Shown piece by piece: positions 22,254 to 28,465 of a DNA stretch of 28,465 nt (positions are counted from its first letter, which is position 1; every line of letters starts with the position of its first letter). Origin of the DNA: Gp6-AA40 sp050742535 (GTDB lineage Bacteria > Acidobacteriota > Vicinamibacteria > Vicinamibacterales > UBA2999); assembly GCA_050742535.1 (NCBI GenBank), contig JBOGIQ010000034.1:1-28465 (forward strand). The letters are read 5' to 3'. Made by a program: the position numbers and the translations under genes. The notes under the pieces are model-generated. The model did not search any database. It saw only the letters and a list, made by a program, of their open reading frames with translations, and was not told where the DNA came from.

Positions 22254-22598
22254 ATGGTCACGCACGTTGTCCTGCTGCGGCCGCGCGCCGGCCTGTCCGC
22301 CGACGAGCGCGCAGGGCTTGCCGATGCGCTCCGCGCGGCGATCGAAACGATTCCGTCCATTCGGCGTGCGCGCATCGGACGGCGCGTGACGTTCGGACGC
22401 GGTTACGAGCAATCCATGCACACGAACTACGAGTTCGTGGCGCTGCTCGACTTCGACGATCTCGATGGACTGCGCGCGTATCTCGATCATCCGGCGCACG
22501 AGGCTCTTGCCACGCGCTTTTTCCAGGTGCTCGACGACGCGCTGATGTACGACTACGAGGTTGAAGAGGGCCTGAAAGGCCTAGAGAGGCTTGCGTGA
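22254..22598 (+). CDS. Dabb (stress-responsive A/B barrel) domain protein
   Basis: 114 residues, the usual length of a single Dabb domain: MVTHVVLLRPRAGLSADERAGL at the N-terminus, the central beta strand YEFVALLDFDDLDGLRAYLDHPAHEAL, and a C-terminal helix and strand. These dimeric ferredoxin-like barrels occur in stress-induced proteins and in some small-molecule enzymes; the role here is unknown. It starts 4 bp after the Arg-rich gene, so probably the same operon, and its last 18 bp overlap the convergent gmhA gene. Confidence 0.85.
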   Translation: MVTHVVLLRPRAGLSADERAGLADALRAAIETIPSIRRARIGRRVTFGRGYEQSMHTNYEFVALLDFDDLDGLRAYLDHPAHEALATRFFQVLDDALMYDYEVEEGLKGLERLA

Positions 22599-23177
22599 GT
22601 CGCCGCCCGTCCCGAGGCGGCCTTCGACGGCGGCACAGATCGCGTGATACGTAACCAGATGCACTTCCTGAATCCGGGCGGTCTCCTTCAGGGGAACCGC
22701 CAGCAGTACGTCGCAGAGCGGCGCCATTGCTGCACCACCAGCCCCGGTCAGCCCAATCGTTTTGAGGCCGCGATCGCGGGCGCGTGCCAGCGCGTTCACG
22801 ACGTTGGGCGACTTCCCGCTCGTTGAGATGCCGAACGCCACGTCACCCGGCAGTCCCAGCGCCTCGATTTGCCGCGCGAAGATGTCGTCGAAGGAGTAGT
22901 CGTTGCTCCAGGCGGTCAGAATCGCCTGATTCGTCGTCAGCGCGATGGCCGGCAGCGCTCTCCGCTCGGCGACGAAGCGGCCGACGAACTCGGCGGTGAA
23001 ATGCTGCGCGTCGGCGGACGAACCCCCGTTTCCGAACACCAGCAGCTTGCGACCTGATCCGAACGCTTCAAGGATCACTTCGACCGCCTTGCCAATCGTC
23101 TGAGGATAGGCGCTTCCCGCCACGGCAGTCATGTTGCCGGCAACCGTGCGCAGGAGGTCTGCGAACTCGCTGGCCAT
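22581..23177 (-). CDS. gmhA: Phosphoheptose isomerase family protein (SIS domain)
   Basis: 198 residues from ATG 23177, one base overlapping the dus stop. A single SIS domain carries the GmhA signature FGNGGSSADAQHFTAEFVGRF, GDVAFGISTSGKSPNV and the C-terminal IQEVHLVTYHAICAAVE. The Glu after AQHFTA and the His pattern in QEVHLxxxH match the catalytic/metal residues of GmhA, which converts sedoheptulose 7-phosphate to D-glycero-D-manno-heptose 7-phosphate for LPS core or S-layer glycan. The DiaA branch, which regulates DnaA, has the same fold and cannot be fully excluded. No other heptose gene is in the window. Confidence 0.85.
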   Translation of the reverse strand: MASEFADLLRTVAGNMTAVAGSAYPQTIGKAVEVILEAFGSGRKLLVFGNGGSSADAQHFTAEFVGRFVAERRALPAIALTTNQAILTAWSNDYSFDDIFARQIEALGLPGDVAFGISTSGKSPNVVNALARARDRGLKTIGLTGAGGAAMAPLCDVLLAVPLKETARIQEVHLVTYHAICAAVEGRLGTGGDSRKPL

Positions 23178-24271
23178 CAGACGGACTCGAGAGAGACGTC
23201 GGCATCACGGGCGGCGCCGGCCCGAGGCGAGAAGAAGAACTCATCGATGATCTCGCGGAGATTCCCGACGGATTCGCAGCTGTTGACCCGCACGCGGAAG
23301 TGAGAGCCGCACTCGAATCCCTTCGAGTACCAGCTGCAGAGCGCGCGTACTTTGTTGATCACCCAGCGTTCGCGGCCGCGCGCCGCTGACGGCGCATTCG
23401 CGTCGGCCGACGCGCGCTCGGAACCCGGAGCGACGTGGCGGAATCCAGTGGCTTCATCCACCCGTTCACTGAGGAGGAGTCGGATGTACTCGAGGAGAAA
23501 CTGACCGCGCTCCTCCAGCGTGACCGCGTGTGGCCGGCGGCCGGCCGCGAGGTCGGCGGCCTGGGCGAGGATCCACGGATTGCGGAGCACACCGCGCCCG
23601 ACGAGCACCCCGGAAATCCCGTTGGGACCGAGTTTCTCCACCACGTGCTCGGGCTCCACGCAATCGCCGCTGCCGAACACCGGAATCGACAGCCGTCGGG
23701 CCACGTCCGCGACGAGCTGCCAGTCGGCGAATCCCTTGTAGGATTGCTCCGCTGTCCGCCCGTGAATCGTCACCGCCGCGGCACCGGCGTCCTCTACGCG
23801 CGCCGCGAGCTCGGCGGCGTTGCGCGAGGTCTCGTTCCAGCCCGCACGCATCTTGACCGTCACCGGAATCCTGACCGCCTTGACCATCGCCGCCACGACG
23901 CCGGCGGCGTGTTCAGGATCGCGCATCAGGCTGCAGCCGGCGTTGTGCCTGGAGATCTTCGGCACCGGACAGCCCATGTTGATGTCGACGATGTCCGCGC
24001 CCATCCCTTCGACGACCTGGGCCGCGGCCGCCATCTTGGCTGGATCGCCGCCGAAAATCTGGATTGAGACCGGGCGCTCTTCCTCCGTGTACTCCGCGTA
24101 TTCGAGCGTGCGATCGATTCCCCGCACGAGTCCTTCGGACGACACCATCTCGGTGACAACGAGGCCACAGCCGCCCTTGCGTTTCACCAGGCGGCGAAAC
24201 GCCGTGTCGGTCATGCCCGCCATCGGCGCGACAACGAACGGTGAGTCGAGGTTGATCCTTCCGATTTTCAC
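23177..24271 (-). CDS. dusB: tRNA-dihydrouridine synthase, DusB-like
   Basis: 364 residues from GTG 24271. An FMN-binding TIM barrel (about 1-270) shows APMAGMTDTAFRRL (15-28), TEMVSSEGL, QIFGGDP, and DINMGCPVPKI with the catalytic Cys at 101; SLMRDPE, VTVKMRAGWN and VTIHGRTAEQSYKGFADW (His contacting FMN/uridine) follow. The C-terminal helical domain contains HFRVRVNSCESVGNLREII. It reduces specific uridines of tRNA with NADPH; the subgroup fits DusB but target position is inferred. An extra Ala/Ser-rich segment (about 288-303) separates the two domains. The gene begins 30 bp after the surA-like stop and overlaps gmhA by one base (TGATG). Confidence 0.9.
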   Translation of the reverse strand: MKIGRINLDSPFVVAPMAGMTDTAFRRLVKRKGGCGLVVTEMVSSEGLVRGIDRTLEYAEYTEEERPVSIQIFGGDPAKMAAAAQVVEGMGADIVDINMGCPVPKISRHNAGCSLMRDPEHAAGVVAAMVKAVRIPVTVKMRAGWNETSRNAAELAARVEDAGAAAVTIHGRTAEQSYKGFADWQLVADVARRLSIPVFGSGDCVEPEHVVEKLGPNGISGVLVGRGVLRNPWILAQAADLAAGRRPHAVTLEERGQFLLEYIRLLLSERVDEATGFRHVAPGSERASADANAPSAARGRERWVINKVRALCSWYSKGFECGSHFRVRVNSCESVGNLREIIDEFFFSPRAGAARDADVSLESV

Positions 24272-24301
24272 GTTAGTACGGCTGGCCGGTCGCCGGTCGC
24301 T

Positions 24302-25372
24302 TCAGGCGCCCGGCGCGGCCACACCCGCCTGCTGCCGCCGCTTCGTCAGCGCCTGGTTGTACGCCCGCTCCAGCTCCGTATTGCGCCACTTGATGTCCGC
24401 CTGCGCCCGCAGTTGATCGAGGTACTTCTGCATCGCCGCGCGCGATTTGCCTTCGATGACTCGCCGGCCGATGTCGTTGCGCGCCTCTTCGAAGGTGCGG
24501 CTTCTGCCTTCGGTGCGTGATTCAAGCTTCAGCAGCTGATATCCACGAGTCGTCCGGACGGTGTCGGCGAGGTCGCCGACCTTCAGCTTGCCGAGCAGCT
24601 CCTGCAGCTGCGGCGCAAGTTCGTCCATATGAATCGGACCAATCAGCCCGCCATTTGCCTTCGAGGGAGAGCTGGACACTTCGGCGGCGAGTCGCGGGAA
24701 CGGTTCGCCCTTCACGAGCCGCTGACGAACCTCCTCCGCCCGGGCCCGTGCCTGCTGGTCCTGCGCCGCGTTGAAGCCTTGGTCGGTCGAGGGCACCTCG
24801 ATGAGGATTTCCCGGAGCATCACCTCCGACGGGGTCGTGAACTCGGCGCGGTGCGAGTTGAAGTACGCCCGCGCCTCTTCGTCGTTGACGCTGAGCTTCT
24901 GCGTGACTTCGGTGCTCTGCACCTGGTTGATCAGCATGTTCCGCTCGACGCTCCGGCGGAGATCGGCCAGCGTCATGCGTTCCTGCTTCAGGGCCGCCTG
25001 GAACTGCGCTTCGTCCGTCAGGTTGTTGGACTTCTTGATGCTTTCGACGATGTCTTTGAACTGCGCGTCGCCGAGGGCGTAATTCAGCTCACGGCCGCGT
25101 TGAATCAGCAGGAGCTCATCCACAGCTTCAAGGATGAGGTCCGGAGTCACCTCCGCGATCGCCCGCTGCAGCTCGAGACTTGCCGGGGTCACGTTGGCCA
25201 ACTCCGGCCGGCCGCGAAGCATCGCCAGCTGACGATCTTCGAACTCCGTCTTCGAGACGATCTCGCCGTTCACCCTTACGAGCACCTGCTCGATGACCTG
25301 GGTGTGGACTGTCGACAGGCATCCAACGACGACGAACACTCCCGCGGCCGCAGCGATGAATCGGTGTCTCAT
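24302..25372 (-). CDS. SurA/PpiC-type periplasmic peptidyl-prolyl isomerase
   Basis: 356 residues from ATG 25372, which overlaps the mfd stop (ATGA). The N-terminus (MRHRFIAAAAGVFVVVGCLSTVHTQ) is an export signal; VVVGC could be a lipobox, making it a lipoprotein, or cleavage may follow HTQ. A SurA-like helical chaperone segment (about 28-175, VLVRVNGEIVSKTEFEDRQ...) is followed by one parvulin domain (about 183-290: EVMLREILIEVP, FPRLAAEVSSSPSKANGGLIGPI, VGDLADTVRTTRGYQLLKLES). It should assist folding of outer-membrane or secreted proteins. One parvulin copy rather than the two of enteric SurA, as in many non-enteric homologues. Confidence 0.88.
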   Translation of the reverse strand: MRHRFIAAAAGVFVVVGCLSTVHTQVIEQVLVRVNGEIVSKTEFEDRQLAMLRGRPELANVTPASLELQRAIAEVTPDLILEAVDELLLIQRGRELNYALGDAQFKDIVESIKKSNNLTDEAQFQAALKQERMTLADLRRSVERNMLINQVQSTEVTQKLSVNDEEARAYFNSHRAEFTTPSEVMLREILIEVPSTDQGFNAAQDQQARARAEEVRQRLVKGEPFPRLAAEVSSSPSKANGGLIGPIHMDELAPQLQELLGKLKVGDLADTVRTTRGYQLLKLESRTEGRSRTFEEARNDIGRRVIEGKSRAAMQKYLDQLRAQADIKWRNTELERAYNQALTKRRQQAGVAAPGA

Positions 25373-28300
25373 CTCAATTCCTTCGGACTCAATATCTTAA
25401 ACAATTCTTCCAAGCGGCCGAAAACGCCTGTCTCGCCGCGCGGATCCTGCTCCGGCTTCCGCAGAATCTCCTCTTTCGAAAACCCCGCCTGGACTTGTCC
25501 GGCCGTGGCGCGCGCTGTCCACCAGCTTGCTCCCTGCTCCCGCGAGCTGCGCGTCCGCGCGCCCGGGGGGGCGGGGCTGCCGGACGCCTCGAGGTCCAGC
25601 TTCAGTGTTACCGGAGGCACCAGGGTAGCGCCAGGCCACCGAGTCACCAGATCGATCAGCCGGACCGGGTCGACCTTGCCGACAGGCCTGAACTTAATGA
25701 CGACGAACCGGCCCTCGCGGTCGACGCTTTCAACCCCCAGCCGGTCGGCCATGATCCGAAGACGCCCATAGTCGGCAAGGTTGAGCATCGCCGGCGGCGG
25801 CTCACCGTAGCGGTCCCGAACGTCGGCCAGGACCGACTCGAGCTCCCGCTCGGTGCGGGCGGCTGCGACCTTCCGGTACACCATCAACCGCTGGTTCATG
25901 TCCGGCACGTAGTGCTCGTCGAGCTTCAGGTCGACGCGGAGATTCACCGTCGCCCGGACCTCGTCCTCGATTTCCTCGCCCTTCAGCTCGCGAACGGTCT
26001 CCTCGAGCAGCTTCATGTACATCTCGAAACCGACGGCATCGATGTGACCGCTCTGCTCGCCGCCCAGCAGATTGCCGGCTCCGCGAATCTCCAGATCGAG
26101 AGCCGCGACGCGGAAGCCGCTGCCGAGGTCGCTGAATTCACGGATCGCCGCCAGCCGTTTGCGGGCGACAGGCGAGAGCGACTCCTGCGGCGGAATGAGC
26201 AGATAGGCGTAGGCGGGACGATCCGATCGGCCGACGCGGCCGCGAAGCTGATACAACTGCGACAACCCGTAGCGATCGGCGCGGTTGATGATGATCGTGT
26301 TCGCGTTCGGAATGTCGAGCCCGTTCTCGACGATGGTGGTCGCCAGAAGCACGTCATACTGCCGATCGACGAATCCGAGCATCGCGCGTTCGAGCTCCTC
26401 CTCTCCCATCTGCCCGTGACCGACGACGACACGGGCCTCGGGAACGAGGCGCTGCACGAGGTGCCCGATGGAGTAGATCGACTCGACGCGGTTGTGCACG
26501 AAGTAGATCTGGCCGCCGCGGGCGAGCTCGTTGCGAATCGCCCGCTCGATGACGGGCGCATCGAATGTGACGACGTTTGTCTGGATCGACAGCCGGTCCT
26601 TCGGTGGTGTCTCGATAATCGACATGTCGCGGATGCCGACGAGCGACATGTTGAGCGTGCGCGGGATTGGCGTCGCGGTCATCGTCAGCACGTCGACCTT
26701 CTTGCGCATCTGCTTGATGCGCTCCTTGTGTGCAACGCCAAAGCGCTGCTCTTCGTCCACGACGAGCAGCCCCAGATCCTTGAACTGCACGTCCTTCGAC
26801 AGGAGCCGGTGGGTCCCGACGATGACGTCGACCTTGCCGGCGCTGAGATTGTCGAGAATCTGTTTCGTCTCCTGCCTGGTGCGGAAACGGCTGACCATGT
26901 CGATGGTGAGGGGGAACCCGGCGAAGCGATCGCGCAGCGTCTTGTCGTGCTGGAACGTGAGAACGGTCGTCGGCGCGAGAAACGCCACCTGCTTGCCGTC
27001 CATGACCGCCTTGAACGCGGCGCGCATCGCAACCTCGGTCTTGCCATAGCCGACATCGCCGCACAGAAGGCGGTCCATCGGCGTCGGCGACTCCATGTCG
27101 CGTTTGACGTCGGCGATCGCCGTCGCCTGATCGGGCGTCGGCTCGTAGGGGAACGCGCTCTCGAACTCTTCCTGCCAGTGGGTGTCGGGGGCGAAGGCGT
27201 GGCCTGCCACGGCGCGCCGCTGCGCGTAGAGCTTGAGCAGCTCCTCCGCCATGTCGCGCATTGCTTTCTTGACGCGCGTCTTGGCCTTCTCCCATGTGGT
27301 CCCGCCCAGTCGATCGAGCGCCGGTCTGGTGCCGCCGGTGTACTTCTGGATCAGATCAAGGCGCTCGACCGGAACGAACAGCTTGTCGTCGCCGTGATAA
27401 CGGATTTCGAGGAACTCCTGCACGTCGGCCGCGGATCCGGCAACCGGACGGCTGACCGTGCCGAGCTGCTTCAGGCCGACGAATTCCCCAATGCCGTGAT
27501 CGACGTGGACGATCAGATCGCCGACCTTCAGGTCGCGCAGGTCGGAGAGGAAGGTCTTGGCGAGATTGCGCCGCTTCTCGGTCGGACGGCGCTCCTCCTC
27601 GAAAACGTCCGTCTCGACGTAGATTTGCAGCGCACCGTCGGCAAGGCGGAAGCCGCGAGACAGCGAGCCGACGGCTACCAGCACGGCGGCGGCGTGGACG
27701 TCTTCCGCGCGCTCGACGGGAACCGCGACGATTTCGTACTCCTGAAGAATCTCGACCGTGCGTTCGGCGCGGCCCGGGCTGTCGGCAACGAACAGCACCG
27801 TGTCACCGCGTTCACGCGCCTGGCGGAGGTCGGCGATCCAGTCGCCGGCGCGGCCGCGGAACTCGAGCGCCGGCTGACAGGAGACGTGGCGGACCTGCGG
27901 CGCCCCGGCCTCCTGGTCGCCGTCTTCAATCGTCAGCTCTTCGAGCCGATGCGCCGAGGCGATTCGGCGGTCGATCGCATCCCAGGTCGTAAACGCCCGA
28001 TCCGGCGGTGCGGCGGCGACGTGACCGCGTGCGCGAGCGTCTTCGTAGCTGTTGTCGAGCTGCTCGCGAATCTTCCGCGCCTGCTGCTCCACCTGTTCGC
28101 GTTCGGACACGATGACCCGCGCGCCATGTGCCAGCGACAGAAAGTCGAGAATCGACACCCGCTCGTCCTCGTCTTCGAACCACTCGCGCACGGGGACAAT
28201 CGACACGTGGTCGACGGCCCCGGTCGATCGTTGCGTCGTCGGATCGAACCGGCGCAGGGTTTCGACCATATCGCCGACGAACTCGATCCGGACCGGCTCG

Positions 28301-28465
28301 ATGTCGTTTGCCGGAAACACGTCGAGGATGCCGCCGCGGACCGCGAAGGATCCATGCTCGTCCACGGGATCGGCGTGGGTAAAGCCGGCGTCAACGAGCA
28401 GGTCGGCGAGCGTCTGCGGGTCGATTTCCGTGCCTGATCTGAGTTCGATGGCCGCGCGGCGCAGG
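25369..28465 (-). CDS. mfd: Transcription-repair coupling factor Mfd, 5' truncated by window edge
   Basis: The frame is open to the window end; about 1031 residues are visible and the N-terminal UvrB-homology part is incomplete. Reading downstream: GILDVFP of the UvrB-like module, the RNA-polymerase-interacting domain (DLIVHVDHGIGEFVGLKQLG), the RecG-like helicase with Walker A CGDVGYGKTEVAMRA (minus strand about 27075-27030), DEEQ in VVDEEQRFGVAHKE (about 26746-26760), TATPIPRTLNMSL and the second RecA lobe VENGLDIPNANTIIINRADRYGLSQLYQLRGRVGRS. The C-terminal autoinhibitory domain follows. Mfd removes RNA polymerase stalled at DNA lesions and recruits UvrA. Near the C-terminus an Ala/Pro/Ser/Arg-rich insertion (about 25600-25490), containing a run of seven G/C bases, interrupts the normal sequence. 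The stop overlaps the surA-like start. Confidence 0.95.
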   Translation of the reverse strand, partial: LRRAAIELRSGTEIDPQTLADLLVDAGFTHADPVDEHGSFAVRGGILDVFPANDIEPVRIEFVGDMVETLRRFDPTTQRSTGAVDHVSIVPVREWFEDEDERVSILDFLSLAHGARVIVSEREQVEQQARKIREQLDNSYEDARARGHVAAAPPDRAFTTWDAIDRRIASAHRLEELTIEDGDQEAGAPQVRHVSCQPALEFRGRAGDWIADLRQARERGDTVLFVADSPGRAERTVEILQEYEIVAVPVERAEDVHAAAVLVAVGSLSRGFRLADGALQIYVETDVFEEERRPTEKRRNLAKTFLSDLRDLKVGDLIVHVDHGIGEFVGLKQLGTVSRPVAGSAADVQEFLEIRYHGDDKLFVPVERLDLIQKYTGGTRPALDRLGGTTWEKAKTRVKKAMRDMAEELLKLYAQRRAVAGHAFAPDTHWQEEFESAFPYEPTPDQATAIADVKRDMESPTPMDRLLCGDVGYGKTEVAMRAAFKAVMDGKQVAFLAPTTVLTFQHDKTLRDRFAGFPLTIDMVSRFRTRQETKQILDNLSAGKVDVIVGTHRLLSKDVQFKDLGLLVVDEEQRFGVAHKERIKQMRKKVDVLTMTATPIPRTLNMSLVGIRDMSIIETPPKDRLSIQTNVVTFDAPVIERAIRNELARGGQIYFVHNRVESIYSIGHLVQRLVPEARVVVGHGQMGEEELERAMLGFVDRQYDVLLATTIVENGLDIPNANTIIINRADRYGLSQLYQLRGRVGRSDRPAYAYLLIPPQESLSPVARKRLAAIREFSDLGSGFRVAALDLEIRGAGNLLGGEQSGHIDAVGFEMYMKLLEETVRELKGEEIEDEVRATVNLRVDLKLDEHYVPDMNQRLMVYRKVAAARTERELESVLADVRDRYGEPPPAMLNLADYGRLRIMADRLGVESVDREGRFVVIKFRPVGKVDPVRLIDLVTRWPGATLVPPVTLKLDLEASGSPAPPGARTRSSREQGASWWTARATAGQVQAGFSKEEILRKPEQDPRGETGVFGRLEELFKILSPKELR

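Noticed and set aside
25495..28437. 980-codon open frame on the plus strand opposite mfd
   Set aside because: It lies fully antisense to a certain Mfd, has no recognisable domain, and is the expected mirror frame of GC-rich coding DNA.

Overview
The window is dense, high-GC bacterial chromosome: short gaps, many 1 to 4 bp start/stop overlaps, and frequent GTG or TTG starts. The mix of genes (two SpoIIE-type phosphatases, a PCYCGC-motif secreted protein, a GAF-GGDEF protein, a NtrC-type regulator, a divergent M1 peptidase, and an mfd-surA-dus-gmhA cluster) suggests a Gram-negative, environmental, probably Acidobacteriota-like organism. That placement is inferred from gene content only. No rRNA, tRNA, CRISPR array, insertion sequence, integrase or phage gene is recognisable.

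Layout. 1-4973 (+): a 5'-truncated glycine C-acetyltransferase/AONS-like PLP enzyme, a translationally coupled membrane SpoIIE phosphatase, and an exported M1-like zinc peptidase. 4974-9356: a small membrane protein (-), then NuoG, CcdA and a membrane GAF protein (+). 9330-10872: a tandem-PDZ exported protein (-) and an OB-fold lipoprotein (+), divergent. 10884-13188: a GAF-GAF-SpoIIE phosphatase (-) and a FabZ-like hotdog protein (+), divergent from overlapping -10 elements. 13202-16223: a HESAH-motif membrane protein (-), a 49-residue membrane protein (+), an EamA exporter (-) and a GAF-GGDEF cyclase (-). 16365-18440 (+): a PCYCGC-motif protein and a hybrid histidine kinase. 18266-19300 (-): a sigma-28-type sigma factor whose 3' end runs antisense into the kinase gene. 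19631-22598: a two-gene operon of HTH protein plus stand-alone phosphoacceptor (DHp) domain (-), divergent from a NtrC-type activator, an Arg-rich coupled protein and a Dabb protein (+). 22581-28465 (-): mfd (5' end outside the window), surA-like, dusB-like and gmhA, with overlapping or closely spaced genes.

The window is rich in signal transduction: two PP2C phosphatases, a diguanylate cyclase, a hybrid kinase, a NtrC activator, an alternative sigma factor and an orphan DHp domain. The housekeeping genes serve respiration (nuoG, ccdA), envelope proteostasis (surA-like, PDZ protein), DNA repair (mfd) and tRNA modification (dus).

The best candidates for something undescribed are (i) the HTH / catalytic-domain-less DHp / NtrC locus at 19631-21638, (ii) a FabZ-like protein whose catalytic His position is Gln, and (iii) a small membrane protein with a HESAH (HExxH) motif. 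None of these could be tested by database search here.
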